Shown here: piece after piece, positions 24,001 through 33,178 of the stretch
How positions within the stretch are numbered: the stretch's first letter is position 1
How the letters are laid out: each line of letters opens with the position of its first letter
NCBI RefSeq assembly: GCF_030269925.1
Contig: NC_085119.1
Location: 11,877,001-11,941,000, forward strand
DNA: 64,000 nucleotides
Direction: 5' to 3'
DNA from: Bombyx mori
Taxonomy: Eukaryota; Arthropoda; Insecta; Lepidoptera; Bombycidae
The notes under the pieces: generated by a model
Told to the model about the DNA's origin: nothing
Seen by the model: the letters and a program-made list of their open reading frames with translations, nothing else
The model's database searches: none
Made by a program: the position numbers and the translations under genes

Positions 24001-27000
24001 AATTTTTTTTTTTTTTTGTATATGTTGCAAAAATATGTGAACGTGTTAACAGCCCTCCTATCTGCTTAGTGCGAGTTTTTTTTAATGTTCTCGATTATCG
24101 ATATCGTTAAGTGTAAAAGTTAACTCAATTTTGTAAGAAGTTGGAACGTTTGACGCTGGGGGCGCTATTTCAACTGCATAAAAATTTGAGTTAACTTTTA
24201 GGCTATCGAGAACGTTAAAAAACTCGCACTAAGCACACTCGTGACTAAATGCGTAGAACGGCGTAAATGCCGTTACCCACCTTGAGGCCTGAGGTCGAAA
24301 TCTCAATTCAGTTGTACGACAGATGTCCTGAAATAGTCAGGATCGTGGTATCTATACCCTGTACATTTATAATATTCACTACTATAATGAAATATCAGCT
24401 GGCGGTGTCTTATTACCAGCGTATACCAATATCAATACTCTGAGAGTGAAACTGCAAGCTCTCCGATAAATCTCTCTGTCGCCCGTACGAGTATAACACC
24501 CATGGGAAGAGATGAGCTACTGCTATTCTAGGCCATTGAAACATTGGTTTGACTTCCATTATTCCGATAAATAGCTATACAAAAGTAGGTATACTTATTA
24601 CGATTGTTTTCTTGTAAAATATAGATCTTGACTAATCCCAATATAAAATAAAGGAACGCTGAATTAATTAATACGCTGAATTAATTACTGGTGGTAGGAC
24701 CTCTTGTTAGTCCGCATGGGTAGGTACCACCACCCTGTCTATTTCTGCCGTGAAGCAGTAATGCGTTAATGGTTTGAAGGGTGGGGCGGCCGTTGTAACT
24801 ATACTGAGACCTTAGAACTTATATCTCAAGATAGGTGGCGCATTTGCGTTGTAGATGTCTGTGGGCTCCAGTAACCACTTAATACCAGGTGGGTTCTGAG
24901 CTCGTCCACGCATATAAGCAATAAAAAAAGAAAAACAACAACAACGTCTTATAAGTGTTTCTAAAATTCTCTCGCGAAGTTCAGTTTGATGACCGATTTC
25001 ATTCACAGTCGTATTTTTTCACGTAGTCATGCTATTTTCTTTATCTTTATATGCTAAGCTATCTTGGTTTTTATCTGCATGACAATAGGTAATAAAGTTG
25101 AATTAAAAAAAGAAAAAGTATTTGAATGAAAAAATAATACGCTGTGTGGTATATTGATTCAAGTATGACTTGGGAAGCTTTTGCTGTACATCTGGCCAAG
25201 GACCTGGTTTTTTTTTATTTTTTTTTTATTGCTTAGATGTGTGGACGAGCTCACAGCCCACCTGGTGTTAAGTGGTTACTGGAGCCCATAAACATCTTCA
25301 ACATAAATGCGCCACCCAGCTTGAGATATCAGTTCTAAGGTCTCAGTATAGTTACAACGGCTGCCTCACCCTTTAAACCGAAACGCGTTACTGCTTCACG
25401 GCAGAAATAGGCAGGGTAGTGGTACCTACTCGTGCGGACTCACAAGAGGTCCTACCACCAGTTGCTCTAATAAGATCTAATAAGAGCTAAGTTATTCTAA
25501 ATTTATTTGCATTGAACACAACGTGAAACGTTAGATGTTGCAGAATCCGATTCGACATAAGCTTTAACACAACTACTGTTTTTGTTGGCTTTTGAAACAC
25601 GTATAGTAAAGACATTAAAATAATTTTAAAATTATATTATATTTCCGCGATCTATGACCTAATAAGTCGATGTCCGGTGTTAACACTTAAGCGATTATAG
25701 CGTAGAAGTTCTGCTGCAGTAAAAAATTCGAAATAGTAATTCTTGTAGTTACAAGAATTATATATGGCTTAGGTTAGTGTTTGCTGAATGTGACTTCCGC
25801 GATGATAATAATGATAATGATAAAAGTTCTGTAAAATAAAACCATGAATTTGGATGCACTGTGAGCCCGCACGAGAAGAAACCACCATTGTGGCTAATTC
25901 TGTGACGAAGAAATTATATATTTGAAAGGAATAGAATAGCCGCTGAACCAATACAATCACTTTAACCGCGTGTTTGAAGGTGGATACCGCTATGAAGTTC
26001 CGATATCTGTGAACTACGCTTATAGCTAGAGCTATCACTGTAATTTCTTGACGAGCTAGCGAACTGATATTCTGTCTCTTCATTATGCTCTAAATGTTTT
26101 TGGAAAAAAGGCTGGCTTATGGCAGGCCCGATTTTTAATGTCGACAACCGCAACAACATACCGTCATCGGGTGGGCCAGTATAGTTGAAATAGAACAATA
26201 TGTATTCGTGCGCCAACTGTCGTTTACTGATAGCAACATACCACAAACTATCTGCTTATAAACCGCATCAATTGTGTTAACTTGATCAGCTAAAAGACAC
26301 ACGAACACAAAACACGAATAAAGAAATAAACAAAGCCACAAATTTAATCATTTTGATGTCGACCAAAAATTCGAAAGTGAATTTTTATCGAACGAAACGT
26401 TACGACAAAAGGTTAGTTTCTATTAGATATATGTACTACAGAGCTTACAGTCTCACTGATGGTAAGCGATAACTACTATAAGCTGATACTTTAATGTGAA
26501 CTTGGCCCGTGAATTGGGTTTCAATAGCCCTAAAAAAAGGTTCGATGAACTTCAGGTAAGTGGCAAAAGTGAATCAATTCTTGAAAATAAATACAAGGTT
26601 TTTTTTAAACCTGTTTACGATTTTCGTTTTAGTGAATGTCGCTTCAAGTGTTTTTAGGTTTTATATTAATAAAGCATTACTTACTAAAATAACATTGAAA
26701 TTGAGTTCCTCTTACAAACACTTGTATCTTTTATCTCGAGCGATTTATGCATGACAGCATATTCTAAATCACTTGAATTATTTCCTGATTCCCTACACTT
26801 ATGTAATTTTTCACTCTGTTTTTTTAACACTCATCAATTGTTTCAGTGATCTTACAGGTGATGGTACAGGTTAAAAATAAACATAGGTATTCAACGACTG
26901 TCGATTTTCTGAAAAATTAATTTCGACCATATTTACAAAATGTTAAATAGTTTTCCATTTATGCCGTCATACTTGAGTAAAACAATCCAAGCTGGATATT

Positions 27001-27422
27001 ATCTTTAACGTTGCACTAATACTGTTTTGAACATTTTTTTACAACCTATTCATTGCGACAACTAGCTATATAGTAAAATTTAATAACCGTAAATTTGAAA
27101 ACTACTGTATTAAATACATGAAAAATTTCATTTGTTTTCGTAAATTTAAACAGCAGTTTGCAAAAAGAGCCGTACTATTCTTGCATGAATCAACATAATT
27201 ATTTCACCTTGTGAATTATTTAATAAATTCGATTAAAATAATATATTGATACCAACAATTTCCCAACAAAAGTTGTTATATTTTACACAAATTACCACAA
27301 ACCTGTCTTTTAAATGGTGACCGTTCTGTCTTGTAGTAATCGTCTTTGTCGAAAAGAACAGGCTGTTCGCTTCCGTTCTTTTGGATTTTCTCCAACTCTG
27401 CCACAACACTGTCGTCCATCAT
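21054..27422 (-). CDS. MFS sugar-porter family transporter (trehalose/sugar transporter-like), complete, 3 exons
   Basis: Exons on the minus strand are 27422-27303, 23530-23395 and 22309-21054. All introns are GT-AG, phases 0 and 1 agree, and they total 1512 bp or 503 residues plus TGA. The first ATG is at 27422 with a second directly after it; the first 40 residues are a hydrophilic cytosolic tail. TM1 (VFMLNLAAGSTAGIAAVL) is in exon 2 and the other eleven helices are in exon 3. Sugar-porter hallmarks are ERFGRR (105-110), GRFITG (140-145), PESP (217-220), QLSGVN, RRSGRRP and PETK (473-476). The family moves sugars by facilitated diffusion or proton coupling across the plasma membrane; in insects many members carry trehalose or hexoses, but the substrate here is not fixed by sequence. 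Intron 1 (3.8 kb) holds two SINEs, a MITE and a possible pseudogene. Intron 2 holds a Helitron-like element. Confidence 0.9.
22485..22507. repeat. (CTG)n microsatellite in intron 2
   Basis: About seven CTG units inside the second intron of the transporter gene. Confidence 0.8.
23056..23333 (+). mobile_element. Non-autonomous Helitron-like element
   Basis: A|TCTATATAGG... to ...GCCGGGTCAGCTAG|T, with the internal phrase GGACGGCTGGACCGATTTGG. Same family as the minus-strand copy at 51979-52236. It lies in intron 2 of the transporter gene. Confidence 0.65.
24063..24235. mobile_element. MITE with long imperfect inverted repeats
   Basis: The ends TGCTTAGTGCGAGTTTTTT and AAAAAACTCGCACTAAGCA are inverted copies. 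The pairing continues through GTTCTCGAT and AAAAGTTAACTCAA, so nearly the whole 173 bp can fold. No coding capacity. The target duplication is not evident. Confidence 0.7.
24687..24930 (+). mobile_element. Bm1-like SINE, 3' part
   Basis: Well-conserved body (GGTGGTAGGACCTCTTGTTA ... GAGCTCGTCCACGCATATAA) and AGCAATAAAAAAAG tail; the tRNA head is missing. Intron 1 of the transporter. Confidence 0.85.
25208..25462 (-). mobile_element. Bm1-like SINE, 3' part
   Basis: Minus orientation: poly(T) 25208-25230, GGACGAGCTCACAGCCCACC, through to GAGGTCCTACCACCAG. The head is missing. It lies about 280 bp from an oppositely oriented copy (24687-24930). Confidence 0.85.
25964..26352 (-). pseudogene. Possible remnant of a small secreted protein
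   Basis: On the minus strand, ATG at 26352 opens MIKFVALFISLFVFCVRVSFS then a stop: a signal-peptide-like start. A second frame, open after a possible acceptor, gives about 95 residues with an N-glycosylation-like NYT and a Ser/Tyr-rich stretch ending LHSGIHLQTRG. The two frames do not join with a standard intron, so I treat it as decayed or spurious. It lies inside intron 1 of the transporter, on the same strand. I do not recognise a family. Confidence 0.15.
26353..27302. other. Intron 1 of the transporter, no further feature seen
   Basis: AT-rich; a 64-codon ORF at 26560-26754 starts at GTG and has no support. Confidence 0.4.
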
Positions 27423-28472
27423 TGACCGATTAAATAAGACTGCCTGGCTTCTAGTCCGAAGATGAAGTTATGAACTCAATCGTGATATAGTATTATAGTT
27501 TATCTTATCATCGCACACGCCTACTGCCGACGACGTTTCGACAAAGTCTTTTCAATATCGTAAACAACGGCATGATTTTGTTACCGACAACACTCAGACC
27601 GGTTCTGTGAATTTTAAGCCTACTAAAATCTAATAAATAACGTGCTGCGTGATCGACCGTGGCGTTAGTCTGGACAATTCCATTTTTATTTTATATTTAA
27701 CGAGTAAAACCTGTTTTAATTAGACGCAAATGAATCCACAAGAAGCAGTCGTCCTTAAAAAACCTAAAAAAAAATTATATTCTATTTAAACTCCTATGAA
27801 ATTGAAATATTTTACAAATATAATAATTATATTATTGTAAACGAAAGAAAACAAATACAAATTTAGATTTTTAAAGTTTTGAAATCATACCTAAATTATT
27901 ACAATATAAAATATTTTTTTCGTTGCCGCTAATGCGCATATTAATATTAATAATATAACTCCTTATTTAACACCACATGTACAGAGTAAGCTAATAAAAC
28001 AAATAATAGATGATGACATAAATCGGCGGCCTTATCGCTGAAAGCGATCTCTTCTAGGCAACCTGACAGGGAGAGGAATAAGTAAACTGGATGGTGCAAT
28101 ATCTTAATAAACTTACATAAAAATATATACTTATATACACATGTGAAAAATAAAAACAATATAACATAGACTTACTTACGATTAAATACAATGATTATGA
28201 CATTTTAATTTTAAAAGGGCAGAAGTTTTGTAAAAAGAAATACAATAAACGTATTTATAAATAATGATGTGATGCTGAAGATTACTAAAACGTCTCAATT
28301 TATTTATCTAAACTTTATCGTGTTATCTATTATTCTTATGCAATAAAAACGACAAGCTATTTTCCGTAAGTCTTAATTTATGACACTGGACAGCTTAATA
28401 CGCAATTAGGTAAGTACGTCATTAAATTAGTTTTTCTAACTATGCCTTGATAGATAACTGTAATAAGGTTCA
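27423..28472. other. 5' flank of the transporter gene
   Basis: Should contain the transporter promoter and 5' UTR, read leftward. I see no convincing TATA box or initiator. The remainder is AT-rich with no gene. Confidence 0.4.
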
Positions 28473-28617
28473 TCTAATATATAAAATTCTCGTGTCACAA
28501 TGTTCGTTCCCATACTCCTCCGAAACCGCTTGACCGATTCTCATGAAATTTTTTATGCATATTCAGTAAGCCTGAGAATCGGCTACTATCTATTTTTCAT
28601 ACCCCTAAGTGATTAGG

Positions 28618-29721
28618 AGAGTATAATCTGCCACTATGTCTGGCGTTTGTGGACTACGAGAAAGCCTTTGACTCGATCGAGACCTGGGCTGTTCTGGAAT
28701 CTTTGCAGCGGTGTCAAGCTGACTGGCGATACATCGATGCACTAAGATGCCTGTACGATGCCGCTACAATGACCGTCCAAGTACAGAAAGACCAGACGAG
28801 ACCAATCCAGTTGCGCAGAGGTGTAAGACAGGGGGATATTATATCCCCGAAACTGTTTACAAACGCACTGGAGAACGTTTTCAACACTCTGGACTGGAAC
28901 GGACGCGGCATTAACATAAACGGCGAGTACATCTCACATCTTCGCTTTGCCGATGATATCGTCATCATGGCGGAATCGCTGCAGGACTTACAAGAGATGG
29001 TGCACAGCCTTAATGCTGCATCCCAACGGGTCGGCCTCGGAATGAACTTGGATAAAACCAAGGTAATGTTTAACGGAAACGTCATTCCGAGACCAATCGA
29101 TGTTGGCGGTACACCTCTCGAAGTTGTTCAAGAGTATGTCTACCTGGGACAGACCCTACAACTAGGTAGAAACAACTTTGAGAAGGAAGTGACCAGAAGG
29201 ATTCAGTTGGGCTGGGCAGCGTTCGGGAAGCTTCGTCAGGTCTTTTCGTCGCCCATACCACAATGTCTGAAGACAAAGGTCTATAATCAGTGCGTCCTAC
29301 CCGTGCTTACCTACGGAGCCGAAACGTGGACACTGACTGTGCGACTAGTCCACCAATTAAAAGTTACTCAGCGAGCTATGGAGCGAGCTATGCTCGGTTT
29401 GTCATTGCGAGACCGAATACGCAATGAGGTCATTCGGGCAAAAACCAAAGTGATCGATATAGCTCGCAGAGTTAGTAAGCTGAAGTGGCAGTGGGCTGGT
29501 CACATATGTCGCAGAACCGATAACCGTTGGGGTAGACGTGTTCTGGAGTGGAGACCGCGAACCGGCAAACGTAGTGTGGGACGCCCTCCTGCTAGATGGA
29601 GCGACGACCTGCGCAAGGCAGCTGGCAGTAACTGGATGCGTAGAACCGAAGATCGGGTTCAGTGGCGAGCTTTGGGGGAGGCCTATGTCCAGCAGTGGAC
29701 TGCCGCAGGCTGATGATGATG
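28618..29721 (+). mobile_element. 5'-truncated RTE-clade LINE nested in the Helitron
   Basis: An 11-bp target duplication AAGTGATTAGG flanks it (28607-28617 and 29722-29732). The 3' end is a short (TGA)n run with no poly(A), typical of RTE elements. Only the second half of the RT ORF is present. Confidence 0.9.
28622..29713 (+). CDS. RTE-type reverse transcriptase, C-terminal part
   Basis: The frame is open from the truncation to TGA at 29711-29713, about 360 residues. Motifs are AFVDYEKAFDSI (catalytic Asp), LRRGVRQGDIISPKLF, and HLRFADDIVIMAE (Asp pair). They are followed by the RTE-typical tail with YGAETWTL, MLGLSLRDRIRN and KWQWAGHICRR, ending VQQWTAAG. The endonuclease and the fingers of RT are absent. 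There is no in-frame stop, so the insertion is young or the family recently active, but this copy is dead because it is truncated. Confidence 0.88.
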   Translation, partial: YNLPLCLAFVDYEKAFDSIETWAVLESLQRCQADWRYIDALRCLYDAATMTVQVQKDQTRPIQLRRGVRQGDIISPKLFTNALENVFNTLDWNGRGININGEYISHLRFADDIVIMAESLQDLQEMVHSLNAASQRVGLGMNLDKTKVMFNGNVIPRPIDVGGTPLEVVQEYVYLGQTLQLGRNNFEKEVTRRIQLGWAAFGKLRQVFSSPIPQCLKTKVYNQCVLPVLTYGAETWTLTVRLVHQLKVTQRAMERAMLGLSLRDRIRNEVIRAKTKVIDIARRVSKLKWQWAGHICRRTDNRWGRRVLEWRPRTGKRSVGRPPARWSDDLRKAAGSNWMRRTEDRVQWRALGEAYVQQWTAAG

Positions 29722-29977
29722 AAGTGATTAGGGTTGTCCACCTCTAACATATTTTTTTTTATTTGGACTTTTTTTTTTTGTTATAATGAGGTATTATGTG
29801 GTTGAATGAGGTTTTGTTATTTTTATTATATATTCCCTCATCGTTCACGGCACTACATACCTCTTTTACTCATTTACTACATCCTTACACACTTACAATA
29901 AGTTAGTTTTTTTTTCTACACTAGAAATACCCTAGAAATCTTATTTAAGGCAAAACAATGTTTGCCGGATCAGCTAG

Positions 29978-30440
29978 TATTTTATAAACATATTTTATAT
30001 TTTAATGAATCCTTTGATGCCCACTAAAATATGTGCGTTCAATACACTCTTTTGTTAGTGTGAATCGACGCTTTTATCTGTACAAGTTGTAAATAAAAAC
30101 AAAAAATGAATTCAGAATTCAAATTAGAGCCGCAGTGAGAATGATGGCGGTATAATATCTTATTATCTATTTTCCCATAGGTGGGAAGAAGACCACCATC
30201 ATATCATTATCTCTCTGGGAACAAAATCAGCAATAGGTAGTAAAAACTTGTAAATAAGTAATATTTCCCGATGGTAAAAAAATTTTTAATCACTCCATTC
30301 CAGAAACGCCTACGAAGTTGAATAGCAATACATAAATACCCCACAGTTGCTAAGTCTTAACATGATCGAATAAAGAATAGAAGATTGTTTTGATTCTAAA
30401 AAAGTCTGTGGTATATAACATCAATTACTACAAATAACTC
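29978..30440. other. No gene recognised
   Basis: AT-rich intergenic DNA. Confidence 0.45.
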
Positions 30441-30735
30441 ATAGCTAGATAGATGTCTATAACACAAGCGAGCACTAGTTCCAGAAAGAGATGTTTCCTG
30501 ATACGCGCCCTGTCAAGAATGATTGCCTTCTATATCAGGTCCTTGACCAGACGGACAGCAAAAGCTTCCCAAGTCATACTGATTACATCGCGTCATTCCA
30601 AGCGCTGTGACATGTCCCTCTTCAAACGAGGCTTGCGGAGAGAGGCTTCCTTGCTTGCTAGTAGTAGGCAGTGACTTGGCTCTGCCTCTAACATTGACGG
30701 ACCGTGTGCTTGTCAGCCTATAAAGGCAATAACAA
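30441..30735 (+). mobile_element. LINE 3'-end fragment (GGCAGCGGCTTGG family, BMC1-like)
   Basis: A coding-like tail (SLFKRGLRREASLLASSRQ) followed by GGCAGTGACTTGGCTCTGCC and AAAGGCAATAACAAAG. Same 3' end as the copies at 36666, 52687, 53963 and 58905, but with more of the upstream ORF. The family name is from memory. Confidence 0.55.
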
Positions 30736-31569
30736 AGAAAAATTGAATTTATGTCTCATGGTAGAAGACGAAATTCACGTTGTAGTGTTTATCGGCACTT
30801 AACTCGGAAATCTAGGCATTAAGATTCCGCTATGCATAACCAATTTAATAACGCTACTCGGTTCTTACTGAAACAAATAAACACTTTGATACACACATTC
30901 TCCCGTTAGAGCGCAGCTAAAATAGCCCTCTAGGCTACCAGCAAATAAGTAGGGAGAAGAAAAAAAACACGTTCTACTAGCCAGATGTTTAATATTTTAA
31001 TAAAGATCTTATACAATTCGACCTCAATAAACAAACACACACAAACGCAAAAAGCTATCGGCTAATTAACAAACAATGACTTAACCCAATTTTATATGTG
31101 TGCTGTCGGAAATGATTTTTCATTTTTTAATGTTTATGTAAATGCAACTTCACAGGTAATCACCGATTGTTAAACTTAAAAAATATCCAGAAAATACAAA
31201 TACAATTTTATCTGATATATTTTTAAGTTGAAGCAATTTATAATTTTGTCCTGTTCCTATCACTTTCTGTTCCGTACAAATTTAACTAGAGAGTCTCTTT
31301 AACGTTAACAAAGTCTTGCATTTTTTTAATTAACTTACACTCCCTGAAGAAAGCTTTGAATGCAATTAACACTGATCTCACTAACAAGACCCATAAGGTG
31401 TGTAATTTTGTTGTGGACAGACTAAGTAACTCCCGATCCACTTTTAAGTTGCTACAGGATCTTATAATTAGTCGTCTCAACTTGAATTCCGTCGCTCACG
31501 ATTATTAGACGTGATGTAAAATAAATTATAGCGAAACCGAAACACATGACTACATACTTCGCACCAATA
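30736..31569. other. No gene recognised
   Basis: AT-rich; nothing supportable. Confidence 0.45.
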
Positions 31570-32030
31570 CCGTCTTTACCATAAGGGCACACGGGGCCCG
31601 TGCCCAGGGCCCCCATTCTCAGGGGGCCCCGAAGAACCGACAATTTGGTTACCAATTGTAGTCGAGAGCGGTCATTTTCGCAGCTTAAGAGAATAAAAAA
31701 TGAATTGCGAACAACAATGTTACAAGAACGGCTGAGTAATTTGTCAATTATGGGCATAGAAAGTGATATCCTTCAAAAATTTACTTTAAAGATGTAATGG
31801 AATATTTTGCTCAACAGAAATCCCGAAAGAAACCATTATTGTAATCGTAACCAAAAAACCAGCAGCATTCTAATATAATAATTATTATTATATCATACTG
31901 TATTTGATTACCTATAATAAATGGTCATACTCAGTAAAAAAATGTTATTATAATTCCCTTTTTTTACTTTCCAAAAGGGCCTCAAATTCTTGTGTGCCCA
32001 AGGGCCCCAGCCTAGTTTAAGACGTCCCTG
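31570..32030 (+). mobile_element. hAT transposon 3' remnant
   Basis: GC-rich blocks full of GGGCCC near both edges (31583-31630 and 31974-32020) enclose a hAT transposase C-terminus. The GGGCCC-rich edges look like diverged inverted ends but are not clean enough to call as such. Confidence 0.5.
31630..31840 (+). pseudogene. hAT-family transposase C-terminal (dimerisation) fragment
   Basis: Encodes LVTNCSRERSFSQLKRIKN, then ELRTTM, QERLSNLSIMGIES, the conserved hAT C-terminal block. A frameshift before a TAA near 31795 moves the homologous continuation (DVMEYFAQQKSRKK) into another frame. No upstream catalytic region is present, so it is dead. Confidence 0.75.
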
Positions 32031-33173
32031 CTTCGCACTACCCACCTTGTAACCGCCGCGGTGGTACACAATCCGTTGATGAATAAAAAAATTGGGTATC
32101 CACGTGATACTAATTAATTATGACCTTATTAAATGAAATAGTTAAAAAATACTAGCACATTCTTCGTTTAAACAAATCATTGTGTCTATTCTTAATTTTG
32201 TACATAATTAAAAAGTAAAACAGAGTTTTAAAGACAAAGGTTGAATCGAAAATGAAAATGAGAATAATTTTTCACATCTAAACGCTTATTTTAAATTTGA
32301 ATTGGGTCATTTCTCAATGCAATGCAAATTCAAACTTATTTGTAACTATGATGAAAAAACTGTTTACAATTCAACTAAAAGCTACAATAAAATCAATTGT
32401 AAAAAAATATCTTATGCACGAGAACCTTACTTATTAGGTACACAGGTCAGAATTTCAGGTTAATTTTAAGCATAAATAGCAGAACCGTAAAATCTTTTGG
32501 CGATTGTCTGTAAAACAATGAAGGTGAATGTTTCGAACCCAGAACTAAATATCTGATTAAATATTATCTGCGATTGTTCTGAATAACTAGCGTCTAAAGA
32601 TTTAAATGTAAGTAGAATATTTATAATAATTACCTCAGTAACACTGAAACGAATAAAGGAATTCTTAAAGGGGAAGAACAGAAGATTCCCTTTTGTTTTT
32701 CTCGACTTCATCAAAAAGTCTGACTTGAGAAATATTCCTCCATCATATTTAGATCATACAAAAATAGATAATTATAAATATAAAAAAAAAAACTTAACCT
32801 TTATATTTTTAACTTAATTCCTTTTTTATCACGTTAACCTGACAAAATAGATCAAATACTTTGACTAAATACATAGTCATATGATTAGGTCACTAGGATT
32901 ATAATTCATTAAAATATTAATATTGATCCGCGGCTTAGATAATAATGTTCCCTTAGTGTGTGATGAATGTCAGATATAATGGAAAAGTTGGTTCATTTTA
33001 TGGTAAGAAAAGAACATCTATAAATATCAGCAATGCCAAAAGTACAAGCAGACTGCCTTCTGTTTTTGCTGACTGTGCAATAATAAGCTCAACAAGCACT
33101 CATGACCGTCTACTCGAAGACATAATCAAGATTAGTACTGTTTTAAGGCTATGTTCTTAATTCATTGGTTTCA
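32031..33173. other. 5' flank of CYP4G gene A
   Basis: Must hold the promoter and untranslated first exon of gene A, since an acceptor (TTGGTTTCAG at 33165-33174) lies four bases before the ATG. I cannot place the first exon. Confidence 0.4.
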
Positions 33174-33178
33174 GCAAC

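Larger units (their letters stand above)
28473..29977 (+). mobile_element. Helitron-like element interrupted by an RTE LINE
   Basis: Left end A|TCTAATATATAAAATTCTCG with the phrase CCGAAACCGCTTGACCGATT; right end GTTTGCCGGATCAGCTAG|T. The element is split at 28618 by an RTE LINE insertion. The remaining Helitron part is about 400 bp and non-coding. Confidence 0.7.
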
